Source of the DNA: Maribacter cobaltidurans
GTDB lineage: Bacteria; Bacteroidota; Bacteroidia; Flavobacteriales; Flavobacteriaceae
NCBI RefSeq assembly: GCF_002269385.1
Contig: NZ_CP022957.1
Span: forward strand, 4,331,001 to 4,395,000
DNA length: 64,000 nt
Reading direction: 5' to 3'
This document shows positions 9,278-19,200 of this stretch, piece after piece (position 1 is the stretch's first letter; each line of letters opens with the position of its first letter). The position numbers and the translations under genes were made by a program. The notes under the pieces were generated by a model. The model searched no databases, was not told the origin of the DNA, and saw only the letters and a list, made by a program, of their open reading frames with translations.

Positions 9278-10018
9278 TTACTGTTGTTCGCTGGGTACCA
9301 GGTACACATCGTTGATGTTTACACGCTCCGGTTGGGAAAGTGCGTAGTAAATGGCATCTGCAATATCCTCGGCTTCCAAAGTTTCCATTTGCTGCATCTC
9401 CTTCATTTTCTCCATGATGTCTTCATCGGTAATGGTATCCGTAAGATTGGTCGCAACCGCACCCGGTTCTATGGAAGTGACGTTGATGCCGTATTTTGGG
9501 GCCAGTTCTTGGCGCAAGCCTTCGGAGAACATCTTTACCGCAGCCTTAGTGGCGCAATACACCGCTCCGCCCGGAAAGTACCGGTGTGCGGCCATGGACG
9601 AAATATTGATGATATGCCCGTCTTTATTGGCTTTTAGCTCCGGTAGTACTGCGGCCACACCGTTCAGTACGCCCTTAATGTTCACGTCCACCATTTTTTC
9701 CCATTCATCCGTCTTTAATTTTTCTACAAAGGAGAGGGGCATGAGTCCGGCATTGTTGATCAATGCGTTTACGGTACCATATTCCGCTTTGGCTTGGGAA
9801 ACCGCTTTTTCAAAATCTTCCATTTTGGTGACGTCCCCGGCTACGACCAAGGCTGTACCGCCCTTGGCTTCTATGTTGGACTTCAATTCCTTGAGTTCGT
9901 CTTCGCTCCGGGCCATAAGGACCACTTTGGCGCCGTGCTGGGCCAATTTGTGGGCGGCCGCTTTGCCTATACCGCTTGAGGCTCCGGTAACGAGTATTAC
10001 TTTGTTTTCTAAATTCAT
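9278..10018 (-). CDS. SDR family oxidoreductase (short-chain dehydrogenase)
   Basis: 246 aa from ATG at 10018 (MNLENKVILVTGASSGIGKA). The frame runs 51 codons upstream, but that part is non-homologous-looking and the normal SDR start is here. Cofactor motif TGASSGIG, structural NNAGLMP, catalytic Ser in INISSMAAH and the YCATK form of YxxxK are all present. The pattern is that of classical NADP(H)-preferring SDRs of the YdfG/serine-dehydrogenase-like group acting on hydroxy compounds. Substrate unknown. It is the last high-GC gene before the AT-rich islet that begins near 10.2 kb. Confidence 0.92.
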   Translation of the reverse strand: MNLENKVILVTGASSGIGKAAAHKLAQHGAKVVLMARSEDELKELKSNIEAKGGTALVVAGDVTKMEDFEKAVSQAKAEYGTVNALINNAGLMPLSFVEKLKTDEWEKMVDVNIKGVLNGVAAVLPELKANKDGHIINISSMAAHRYFPGGAVYCATKAAVKMFSEGLRQELAPKYGINVTSIEPGAVATNLTDTITDEDIMEKMKEMQQMETLEAEDIADAIYYALSQPERVNINDVYLVPSEQQ

Positions 10019-10247
10019 AGCATTCTTTTTTTGATTCCCTTCAATATAGGGGCTACGGATGGATTTCCTTGATCCTAAAGGATAGCGGATTGACGGTAAT
10101 GCTATGGAGCGCGCTTTATGGTTTTTAGGGTTAAGGTTGAGGGTGATGGAAAGGGGATTGTTGGATTCCAATTAATTCAAACTTACTTAAGCATAGATAA
10201 AGGAATAATAAAGAAGGTAATCTTTTACTAATTGGATTACATCTCAA

Positions 10248-10281
10248 TTGTCGCGTTTGACTTAAAATATTGTTATATTTT
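10248..10281 (+). promoter_or_regulatory. Possible Bacteroidota-type promoter of the methyltransferase operon
   Basis: TTG at 10248-10250 and TATATTTT at 10274-10281 approximate the -33 TTG and -7 TAnnTTTG elements with one mismatch and a 23-nt spacer. This lies 24 bp before the TTG start of the methyltransferase gene. Weak evidence on its own; position is the main support. Confidence 0.35.
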
Positions 10282-10304
10282 CGTTAGGACAAAATTACAT
10301 TTAA

Positions 10305-11354
10305 TTGAATCCAAAGAATAAACCCTTAAAAGCTGTTGACTTTTTCTGCTCTGCGGGCGGTGTGACTTGTGGTTTCAAACAAGCTGGTGTAGATGTTATT
10401 GGAGGAATTGACATTGATAAAAGGTGTAAAGAAACCTATGAAAAAAATAACAACGCTAAGTTTTTGCTAGAAGATGTTTCAAAATTGTCAAAACAAAAAC
10501 TTAGTAAATTTTTTGGAATTAGGCGAAATCAAAGAAATCTAATATTTGTTGGGTGTAGTCCTTGTCAATATTATTCAAATATTAAAACAGATAAAACCAA
10601 ATCTCAAAAAACAAGATTACTCTTAGAGGATTTTCAAGAGTTTGTAGATTATTTTAGACCAGGTTATATTTTCGTAGAAAATGTTCCCGGTTTGGATAAA
10701 AACTCTAGTAGTCCCTTGGGTAAATTCAAAAGATTCTTAACAGACAATGGTTATGTGTTTTCGGACGGTGTATTAAATTCAAAATATTATGGTGTTCCAC
10801 AAAATAGACGACGATATGTTCTAGTAGCAACTAGATTAAGAAAAAGCATTGAATTACCTAAACCGAATGAAGGAAATATTAAGACTGTTTATGAGGCAAT
10901 TGGTGATGAAAAAAAATTCCCGCCAATATCCGCGGGTCATATCGACAGCACAGAATTTAGACATAGCTCTGCAAGACTAAGTGAATTAAATCTATTACGC
11001 ATAAGGACTACGGAAGTGGATGGAGGGGATAGGAGAAAGTGGCCAGAAAATCTACTATCTGATAATTATAAAAAACATAAAGGACATTACGATGTCTATG
11101 GAAGAATGTTTTGGTCAAAACCAGCACCAACAATTACAACAAGGTTTAATAGTTATTCAAATGGACGTTACGGACATCCGGTACAAAATAGGGCAATTTC
11201 TTTAAGGGAAGGAGCAACACTTCAATCTTTTCCATTGGATTATAATTTCTATTCAAATAGTCAAAATGATATTGCTAGAATGATTGGCAATGCTGTACCT
11301 CCATTATTGGCAAAGTCAATTGCAGAATCATTTTATCAAAATAATGGAGGATAA
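10305..11354 (+). CDS. DNA (cytosine-5-)-methyltransferase, first gene of AT-rich three-gene cassette
   Basis: 349 aa. TTG start at 10305: an in-frame TAA lies immediately upstream and motif I begins ten residues later, so no other start is possible. Motif I FFCSAGGVTCGF (13-24), motif IV GCSPCQ with catalytic Cys87, motif VI VENVPG (124-129), motif VIII QNRRRYVLVATR, and motifs IX/X ending in MIGNAVPPLLAKSI. The target-recognition region is compressed between about 190 and 310. It transfers a methyl group from SAM to C5 of cytosine in a specific site. It overlaps the next gene by 11 nt, so translation is coupled. No restriction endonuclease gene is recognisable beside it, which is unusual for a Type II enzyme and suggests that the two downstream proteins form the effector side. 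Base composition is clearly more AT-rich than flanking genes, consistent with transfer. Confidence 0.93.
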   Translation: MNPKNKPLKAVDFFCSAGGVTCGFKQAGVDVIGGIDIDKRCKETYEKNNNAKFLLEDVSKLSKQKLSKFFGIRRNQRNLIFVGCSPCQYYSNIKTDKTKSQKTRLLLEDFQEFVDYFRPGYIFVENVPGLDKNSSSPLGKFKRFLTDNGYVFSDGVLNSKYYGVPQNRRRYVLVATRLRKSIELPKPNEGNIKTVYEAIGDEKKFPPISAGHIDSTEFRHSSARLSELNLLRIRTTEVDGGDRRKWPENLLSDNYKKHKGHYDVYGRMFWSKPAPTITTRFNSYSNGRYGHPVQNRAISLREGATLQSFPLDYNFYSNSQNDIARMIGNAVPPLLAKSIAESFYQNNGG

Positions 11355-12558
11355 AATTATCATTGATCAGTTTATTCAAAACCCTTCCGAAGGAAATATG
11401 ATGGCTCTGATTGAAAGAGCAATACAAGATACTTTATCTAATAAGAACATAGCATACTTAGCTAAGAAGCTTGGAGAATCAGGAGAAGTAGTCCAATTAA
11501 AATGTAAAGACTCATTTGTTGCTGATATACCCTCAACAGGAGGCCCTTCGTCATTGAGTACATTAATATGCCCGCTTGTCTTAATGGAGTTAAATTGTCA
11601 AATTCCAAAACTTGGGGTTAAAGGAAGACCAGCAGGTGGAATTGATGTCTTATATCAAATCCCAGATTATAAAATTCATTTTGATAGTAAACAAATTACA
11701 AATATTCTAGAAAGTTCAGGGTATTGTCATTTTATTGTTAGCAAGAAGTATGCTCCATTAGATGCTAGGTTGTTTGATTATCGATCAAAGGTAGGAGCGA
11801 AAGCTATTCCCTCATTAGTTATAGCAAGTATCCTTTCTAAAAAAATTGCAGCAGGGCTCAATTATACTGGTTTAGATGTTAGAGTTGCAGAATACGGAAA
11901 TTTTGGTCATTCATTTGAAGTAGCGGAAAGAAATGCTAACAGATTTATAGCTGTTGCCAAGGATGTAGGAATAAATGCAAAATGTTTTTTAAATGATTTT
12001 AGCATTGAACAACAATCTTATATAGGAAGAGGCGAATCCTTACTAGCCTTACTGATGATTTTCGAGAACAATATGAATTACCTTTTAAAGAGACATCTTA
12101 ATAATTGCATTGGTATGGCACTAAATGTCCCTCCAAGAGAAGCTATAAAGGATAAACAAATTACTACGGAAAATCTTTATCGAAATTTTGGTAAGAACCT
12201 TGAAGATCAAGGAAGTTCAATAGAGAAATTCAATAAAAAAGCAAAAGACATACAAAAACAACATTATAATATTATCAAAAGTAGTGGTAATGGATTCCTA
12301 AAAATCGACATGAAAATGTTGAGAGATACAATAGTAAAATACCAGAACGAATTTCATACAGATTCTTTATTTCCTGACCCTTGTGGAGTAATCCTCTTAA
12401 GAAACTCAAATGATTACATAGTAAAAAATGAATCTATTTTAACATACAGAGCAGAAGGAGAATTCAAAAAGGAATTCGAAAATGAGCTAAGAGCATGCTT
12501 TAGTATTAATTGTACGCCAAAACAAACCGCTTCATATAAAATTCTATCATATGCCTAA
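11344..12558 (+). CDS. Thymidine/pyrimidine-nucleoside-phosphorylase-like protein with degenerate phosphate site
   Basis: 404 aa from ATG 11344, which overlaps the methyltransferase stop by 11 nt; the open frame extends 20 codons upstream inside the methyltransferase gene. Residues about 55-250 follow the DeoA/AMP-phosphorylase (NP-II) fold: DIPSTGGPSSLSTL (61-74) aligns with the KHSTGG phosphate loop, RPAGGIDVLYQIPDY (95-109) with the glycine-rich loop, and YRSKVGAKAIPSLVIASILS (147-166 region) with the base-binding segment. In E. coli DeoA numbering, recalled from memory, Arg171, Ser186 and Lys190 are kept (here Arg148, Ser162, Lys166) while Lys84 and His85 are replaced by Ile62 and Pro63. 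It may therefore bind a pyrimidine base or nucleoside without normal phosphorolysis. The C-terminal 150 residues are unlike DeoA. Overlaps the next gene by 8 nt. Confidence 0.7.
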   Translation: MEDKIIIDQFIQNPSEGNMMALIERAIQDTLSNKNIAYLAKKLGESGEVVQLKCKDSFVADIPSTGGPSSLSTLICPLVLMELNCQIPKLGVKGRPAGGIDVLYQIPDYKIHFDSKQITNILESSGYCHFIVSKKYAPLDARLFDYRSKVGAKAIPSLVIASILSKKIAAGLNYTGLDVRVAEYGNFGHSFEVAERNANRFIAVAKDVGINAKCFLNDFSIEQQSYIGRGESLLALLMIFENNMNYLLKRHLNNCIGMALNVPPREAIKDKQITTENLYRNFGKNLEDQGSSIEKFNKKAKDIQKQHYNIIKSSGNGFLKIDMKMLRDTIVKYQNEFHTDSLFPDPCGVILLRNSNDYIVKNESILTYRAEGEFKKEFENELRACFSINCTPKQTASYKILSYA

Positions 12559-15500
12559 ATATTGCTGCTTTAATTGCCCAGAAAAGGGTCATGATGATAC
12601 AAGAGAATTAGATCATAAATGTCCGAATTGTCAATTTGAATATGGTTTCCCCTTATACTCGCCACCTGCTACAGTTGGGAAATATAAAATAGAAGCTCCA
12701 ATTTCCAGAGGTTTTTATGGCGCAACATACAAAGTGATTGATGAAGTATTGGGAACGGAGTTTGTTCTTAAACTTATTCCGAAAAGCATTTATGAATTAC
12801 ATAATAAAGATTTCTATGCGGAATCTAAAGACCATGCAGAATTAGCAAAGGGCAGCCAATATATAGTAGGAATTACGGGTGCAGAGGAACATAAAGTAAT
12901 TTTTGGAAATGGAGAAGAAGTAGAGTGCTACGTTCAAGTATTAAACTATGTACCAGGAAAACTTTTAATAAAAATACTTGAAAGTGCGAAACCCATAAGT
13001 TCAATTAAGATTACTCAGATATCAATGGACTTATTCAGGATATTAGATGTGTTGAGAAGTAAGAGAAAAAATCACAATGATCTTCATCCAGAAAATATAA
13101 TAATTGAAGAATTAACTCCTGAGAATAGAAGAGCGGGGGAAATCCATAGTACTACAAGAGCAATAGCTATTGATATTGGTTCTCTTACTTCGATTAATAA
13201 AGCCGGAGATTCACCTGATAGACAAGGAGATGTACACTGGGTTGCTGGGTATTTAATTAAGTTAAGTGAAAAACTTTTGGATGATCCGGATAATGTTTCT
13301 GATCAAGATTATAGGCTTGCTAGTTTATTGGAAGATAGGGCGAAACTTCTTTTCCCTGCTGTAGAGCACACCAGAGCACCCAATTTTGATGAAATAATAG
13401 AGGATATAAGAAATTGTTTTAATCAGCAAACACAGCCTTGGGAAGAGCCATTGAAATTACTAAACTTTAATGACACGTATAATGCACAGACTCTTGATCC
13501 TTGGTTTGTTCCTTCATTATTGGTTGACCCAGAAGATCAATGGTTAACGCGAATCTGTGGACATGGGCCATTGGTAATAACTGGAATGAGAGGTTGTGGA
13601 AAGACAATGATGTTAAGAGCTTTGCAATTTCATGCAAGAGCAACTGCTGCCAAATTAAAATTTTCTGGAAATAAAGTTGAACAATTAAACAAGCTTCGTG
13701 AAGAAAATTATATAGGCATATATGTATCATGCAACAAACTATTAGATGAGATTGGTAAGGAAGCAGATGAGGCCTTACATGAGCCATTTTCACGACTTTT
13801 CATAAGGTACGGTATTGAAGCAATAAAAGCAATAAGGCATCTTAATCACATTTCAGAAGATAAGGTTAGAAATGACTATTTCGAAACCTTTATAGAAGTT
13901 TACAATCAACATGTTTCAAATAGTGAATTTCTTAAAGAAGTTACAAGTGAAAGACAACTTGAACAGCGCTTATTAAGTATGATTTATTCTTTGAATAGAG
14001 GAGAATCCAATTATGTTGTCACTGCCAACCCTTCCAATGCTTTTCCTGCTTTAGCTCAAGCAATAAGAAAGAGTTCATCATTATGGACTAATCATTATAT
14101 TTTGTTTCTGTTGGATGATGTTTCCACTAGATATCTTGGAAAAGAGAATATCAAAAATTTACTTTCCTCTTTAATCTTTCAAAGTGAAGAGTGCGCATTT
14201 AAAATTACAAGTGAAGTTCAAACAGTTGAACTGTTGCTTTATTCACCCGGTAAAGTGGAAAAGGCAAAAAAAGGCAGAGATTTTGACACTTTTGATTTGG
14301 GATCGGCAGTTAACGAGAAGATAAGAAACAGAAAAAAGAATGGAGGTAAACATTTCGTCGCAGATATTTTGAACAGAAGGGCCTTTGGAAACGCAAAGCA
14401 TCCATCCGTATCTCCAATTGAAGTTTTAGGAGATACTACATTAGCTTCTATTGCGAAGAGTATTGCTACCAGGGGTGTTAATAAAACGGCAAGAAAGAAA
14501 ATTTATCATGGAATTTCTGCATTGGCAGGAGTTTGTGTAGGTGATATCGGGGATATAATAAATCTTTATGACATGATTATAAAGCACTATGATAATGTTA
14601 AACCGATTCCGCCCGAAAAACAGAACGAATGTTTTCAAGATTTATGTAGTGTAAGGCTTCATGAAGTTAATAGGAGAGGAAGTGATTATAAAGATTTTGC
14701 ATTGTCTTTTGCAAAAGCATCCCATGAATTGTTAATGCAATCAAATAAGGATGGTAGCTCGAGATTAAGACAGTATTACTCAATTTATGTTAGAATTACA
14801 ACGGGTAATACAGAAGAACAGTATGAAAAAATAAGACGGCTACTAGATGCTGGAATTTTCGTTTATTCTGGTGGAGCTAATGCTCCTAGAACACTAGGCA
14901 ACGATACTAATCCCATAAACCAATTTAAGCTTACATATAGAAAATTATATGGTATATCAAACTTAATTGGATTAACGCAAGGTGATCGGTTTGAACTTTC
15001 GGGTGAACAATTAGAAAACTGGCTTAACAATCCTTCTGAGGGCAAAGAAATTCTAATGAAAAATGTTGGAGGAACTAGCTCAAATGTTGATGAAGGCGAT
15101 GACCTTGATGACACGGCGATGTTAGAAACCAAGAAGTTTGAAAAGGTTGATTCAATAAATGAAGGAGTTCAAGGTTCTCTAAATTTTGAAGAGTTTGAAA
15201 AAATTAGATACTATGATTCGAAAACTGTTGAAAACCTTGTTTTAAGTAAAAAACCGAAAAGTACAGAGATTTTATTTGAAGATTTAGAATCAATTAAATT
15301 TGATTATTTAATTGCTGGGCTAGGGTTTGAGGATAGAACGCTGGAATCTATTAGGGAGCTTATAAAGCTTAAACCCCAGAAGGTTTTGCTGGTTAAGTAT
15401 AAAGAAGTTGGAAATACAAATGAAATTATAAAACTTGTTGAGGATGAAAAATTAACTTATGAAATAATTAATTACGAAGTAGTTAAAACAAGTTTTGATG

Positions 15501-16207
15501 TAAGTTCTGGAAATGTATTATGTGATATAACAGGTTTATCTAAATCTTTAATTTTCAATATTGTCAGAAATACTCTTAAATCAAATGGAAAACTTTGGTT
15601 AAGTCATGTTCAAGCTAGTGTTTACTATCCTTTAAATGATGAGATAGATACTTCGCTTAAGAAAATTGAATCAGAAGATAATTATAGCAAATTGGATATT
15701 ATAACGAAGAATGTTATAAAAGGTGAGAAGGGGCCATACGAGATATATGATTTATTAATGTCTGACACTGATGAGTCTAAAAGAAATGTATTAATAGGGT
15801 TCTCAAATTCTAAGTACGAAAGATTATTCAAGATTTTAGAAAAAAGGGAATTTGACATGATAAGAATTGTATTTCCCCAGGTTGACAGTATGAGAGGGCA
15901 ATTAGCCAGATTAGCTTCTGAAGTTATTTCTAATGCTTATTCTAATGCGGAGTGCTATGGTTTTGAATCGAACGATTTAGATGCCATGCTTGCTTTTCTG
16001 ACAGAACAATATCAATTACACTATATAGATCAGAATTTCAACTTTGAACTCGCACTAACAGGTTCGAAGAGACATACTGTAGCATGCGCAGCCATTAGCG
16101 CCGCTTTTAAAATTTCACATTGTTGGTATTCAAAACCTTCAAATTGGGATATTGCTAAATTTTCAAAAGGAATTGGAGAAAAATCATATTTTAAAATTGA
16201 GTTATAG
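12551..16207 (+). CDS. Zinc ribbon - protein kinase - ORC/STAND-like ATPase - tandem CARF-like multidomain protein
   Basis: 1218 aa. (1) Zinc ribbon, C6-x2-C9 and C24-x2-C27. (2) Protein-kinase domain about 43-290: Gly loop SRGFYGATYKV (52-62), Lys74, catalytic HNDLHPEN (175-182), metal-binding IDIGS with Asp208; all key residues are present, so it is probably active. (3) P-loop ATPase about 310-700: Walker A TGMRGCGKT (344-352), Walker B ILFLLDDVS (517-525), resembling ORC/Cdc6- or STAND-like NTPases. (4) Linker, acidic around 847-860. (5) Two Rossmann-like units: 918-1028 beginning YLIAGLGFEDR and containing CDITGLSKS (991-999), and 1079-1200 beginning VLIGFSNSK and containing LALTGSKRHT (1167-1176). 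These TG-x-K motifs resemble the nucleotide-sensing TGGTK loop of CARF domains; that link is inference. It overlaps the preceding gene by 8 nt. Probably a phosphorylating sensor or effector of a defence cassette. Confidence 0.75.
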   Translation: MPKYCCFNCPEKGHDDTRELDHKCPNCQFEYGFPLYSPPATVGKYKIEAPISRGFYGATYKVIDEVLGTEFVLKLIPKSIYELHNKDFYAESKDHAELAKGSQYIVGITGAEEHKVIFGNGEEVECYVQVLNYVPGKLLIKILESAKPISSIKITQISMDLFRILDVLRSKRKNHNDLHPENIIIEELTPENRRAGEIHSTTRAIAIDIGSLTSINKAGDSPDRQGDVHWVAGYLIKLSEKLLDDPDNVSDQDYRLASLLEDRAKLLFPAVEHTRAPNFDEIIEDIRNCFNQQTQPWEEPLKLLNFNDTYNAQTLDPWFVPSLLVDPEDQWLTRICGHGPLVITGMRGCGKTMMLRALQFHARATAAKLKFSGNKVEQLNKLREENYIGIYVSCNKLLDEIGKEADEALHEPFSRLFIRYGIEAIKAIRHLNHISEDKVRNDYFETFIEVYNQHVSNSEFLKEVTSERQLEQRLLSMIYSLNRGESNYVVTANPSNAFPALAQAIRKSSSLWTNHYILFLLDDVSTRYLGKENIKNLLSSLIFQSEECAFKITSEVQTVELLLYSPGKVEKAKKGRDFDTFDLGSAVNEKIRNRKKNGGKHFVADILNRRAFGNAKHPSVSPIEVLGDTTLASIAKSIATRGVNKTARKKIYHGISALAGVCVGDIGDIINLYDMIIKHYDNVKPIPPEKQNECFQDLCSVRLHEVNRRGSDYKDFALSFAKASHELLMQSNKDGSSRLRQYYSIYVRITTGNTEEQYEKIRRLLDAGIFVYSGGANAPRTLGNDTNPINQFKLTYRKLYGISNLIGLTQGDRFELSGEQLENWLNNPSEGKEILMKNVGGTSSNVDEGDDLDDTAMLETKKFEKVDSINEGVQGSLNFEEFEKIRYYDSKTVENLVLSKKPKSTEILFEDLESIKFDYLIAGLGFEDRTLESIRELIKLKPQKVLLVKYKEVGNTNEIIKLVEDEKLTYEIINYEVVKTSFDVSSGNVLCDITGLSKSLIFNIVRNTLKSNGKLWLSHVQASVYYPLNDEIDTSLKKIESEDNYSKLDIITKNVIKGEKGPYEIYDLLMSDTDESKRNVLIGFSNSKYERLFKILEKREFDMIRIVFPQVDSMRGQLARLASEVISNAYSNAECYGFESNDLDAMLAFLTEQYQLHYIDQNFNFELALTGSKRHTVACAAISAAFKISHCWYSKPSNWDIAKFSKGIGEKSYFKIEL

Positions 16208-16258
16208 CGAGAAGTATGGATAGTTATTTTTTAAACACATAATTTAAAACCCACCACC

Positions 16259-19200
16259 ATGAAAACCACCAACCTAAAAACCGCTCTTTGCATCCTTTGC
16301 CTTTTGGTAGCTATTTCGTCCCTGGCCCAAGTAGATCCATCCTATTACCAAGATCTGGAATACAGGATGATCGGGCCCTTCCGTGGGGGTCGGACCGTAG
16401 GGGCGGTGGGCGTGCCTTCCCAACCCAATGTATTCTTTATTGGGGTAAACAATGGCGGAGTATGGAAAACGGATGATTATGGCCGTACCTGGAACCCTAT
16501 TTTTGATGACGTGCCCACAGGTTCCGTGGGGGATTTGGCGGTTTCGCCCTCGGACCCCAATGTGATATATGTCGGTACCGGCGAAGGGTTGCACCGGCCG
16601 GACCTTGCCGTGGGTGATGGGATGTTCAAATCCACCAATGGCGGTAAAAGCTGGGAACATATCGGGCTGGAAGATATCCAACAAGTGAGTCGGGTCATCG
16701 TACACCCTACCAATCCGGATATCGTGTACGTCGCCGGTTTGGGCCATCCGTATGGGGCCAATGAAATGCGGGGCATTTTTAAATCCACCGATGGCGGAAA
16801 AACATGGAAAAAGACCTTGTATAGCAACCCCAATACCGGGGCGATCCAAGTGGAGCTAGATCCTAATAATCCTAACATCCTGTTCGCCGCGATGTGGGAA
16901 CATCAGGAAGGACCTTGGGAGAACGCCAAATTCTCCGGCCCCCACAGCGGACTCTACAAATCCACGGATGGCGGGGACACCTGGCGACAACTAACCAACG
17001 GACTCCCCGGGGCGGAAGAGGGTTTGGGCAGGGTAGGGGTGGCGCTATCGGCCAGCAATTCCAAACGGATGTATGCCACGGTCGATGCCCGGGAAAAGGG
17101 CGGAGTCTATACCAGTGCGGATGCCGGCGAAAGCTGGAGCCTGGTCACCACGGAAAACCGATTATGGGGCCGGGGCAGTGACTTTGCCGAAATCAAGGTG
17201 CATCCCAAGGACGAAAATGTAGTTTTTGTGGGGAATGTAGCCTCATATAAATCCAAGGACGGCGGTAAAACGTGGACCTCCATCAAAGGCGCACCGGGCG
17301 GGGACGACTACCACAGGATATGGATCAATCCCCTGCACCCGGAAATCATGCTTTTTGCCGCCGATCAGGGTGCCGTAATCACGGTAAATGGTGGGGACAC
17401 GTGGAGCTCTTGGTACAACCAGCCCACGTCACAATTGTATCATGTGACCACGGACAACCAATTTCCGTATTGGGTGTACGGTGGCCAACAGGAAAGTGGG
17501 GCCATTGGCATTGCCAGCAGGAGCAATGGGGGACAGATTTCGTTTCGAGAATTTATGGGCGTGGGTGCCGACGAATATGCCTATGTCGCTCCGGACCCAC
17601 TGGACAACAACATCGTTTATGGCGGACGCGTCATAAAGTTCAACAAGAAAACAGGACAATCGCAATATGTGGGTCCCGAAGTGCTGCGTTCCCGGGATTT
17701 TCGATACCTGCGTACGATGCCCCTGTTATTTCATCCAGCCAATGATAGTATGTTATTATTCGGTACGAATGTGATTTGGAAAACCCATGATGGAGGACAG
17801 CATTGGGAACAGATCAGTGGCGACCTTACCCGAGCCCGACCCGAAGTGCCGGCCAGTGTAGGCGATTACAAAACCGATGCCATGGAAAATATGCCGCAAC
17901 GCGCCATTGTCTACGCTATTGGACCTTCGCCCTTGGACAAAGACATTATTTGGGCGGGTACGGACGATGGCCTCATTCAGGTGACCCGGGATGGGGGCAA
18001 CACCTGGACCAACGTAACACCGACCTCGATTACCTCCTGGGATAAAATTTCACAGATCGATGCCGGTCATTTTGATGCCGGAACGGCCTATGTGGCGGTG
18101 AATGCCATACGGAAGGATGATATGCAACCCCATATTTACAAAACCCACGACTTTGGGAAAACCTGGGAGGAAGTCGTTAACGGGATGAATCCCTCCGGAC
18201 CGGTAAACGTGGTGCGTGAAGACCCAAAACAAAAAGGATTGCTGTATGCCGGAACGGAGCGTGAGGTCTATTTTTCGGCCGATGATGGGGCTACTTGGCA
18301 ATCCCTTCGCATGAACATGCCCGCATCTTCCATTCGGGATTTGGTGGTACACGAAAATGATCTGGTCATCGGGACGCACGGTCGCTCCATTTGGATTTTG
18401 GACGATGTAAGTCTGCTGCGGGAATTGGCCAGTCTATCCGACCAAAACGCCTATTTATTTTCGCCCAGCGATGCCTACCGAGTACGGTTCAATATGTTTA
18501 GCGACACGCCTTTGCCCCCGGAAGAACCTACGGGAGAGAATCCGCCGGATGGTGCCTTGATCGACTATTATCTAGGAGCCGATGCCCAAAAGGTAGAACT
18601 CAACATATTGGATTCGGAAGGCGGGTTGGTCAACAGCTTTTCCGGTGACGATAGGGCGGAAGTCTTGGATACGACCCAAATGCAGCATCCCACGTATTGG
18701 ATACGTCCGTTCAAAGGCTTGTCCGGCGAACCCGGCCACCACCGATTCGTTTGGAATCTACGGTATAAGGAACCGCAGGGGGCCAATCGCGCTTTTGCCA
18801 TTGCGGCCGTACAGTACAATACGCCTAGCGGACCCGAAGGACCTTTTGTATCTCCGGGAACGTATAAAGTGCAATTGAAGGTCGATGGGGAAATTTTGGA
18901 AAAAAACATCACGGTAAAACTGGATCCACGTTCCGAAATGAGCGAAGAAGCCCTTGCCCTACAAACCGACCTGTCCCTGCAAACCTATACCGATTATGGG
19001 AGATTGCAGGAGATTCGGGAAGCTATTGATGCCAGCTCGGCAAAAGGTAGAAAGAAGGAAAAAATGTTAGCCTTTCGAGGGGATGGCGCCCCGGAGGATG
19101 GCGATTTGATTTATGGAAGTATTTATATGTCGGAGCTGGAGGACGAAACGCTAGTCGGACTGCAATCCAAATTGCTCTTTTTGCTCAACGTCTTGCAAAA

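Noticed and set aside
9351..10034. 227-codon plus-strand frame
   Set aside because: Antisense shadow of the SDR gene, which has all catalytic motifs on the minus strand.
10019..10171. 51-codon N-terminal extension of the SDR gene
   Set aside because: Non-homologous and the normal Rossmann start MNLENKVILVTG is at 10018.
10305..11354. Ordinary Type II restriction-modification system
   Set aside because: No endonuclease motif (PD-ExK, HNH, GIY-YIG) was recognised in the two cotranscribed genes or next to them.
16274..16849. 191-codon minus-strand frame opposite the Asp-box protein
   Set aside because: Antisense to a clear signal peptide and repeat domain; Gly/Ile-rich sequence without any motif.
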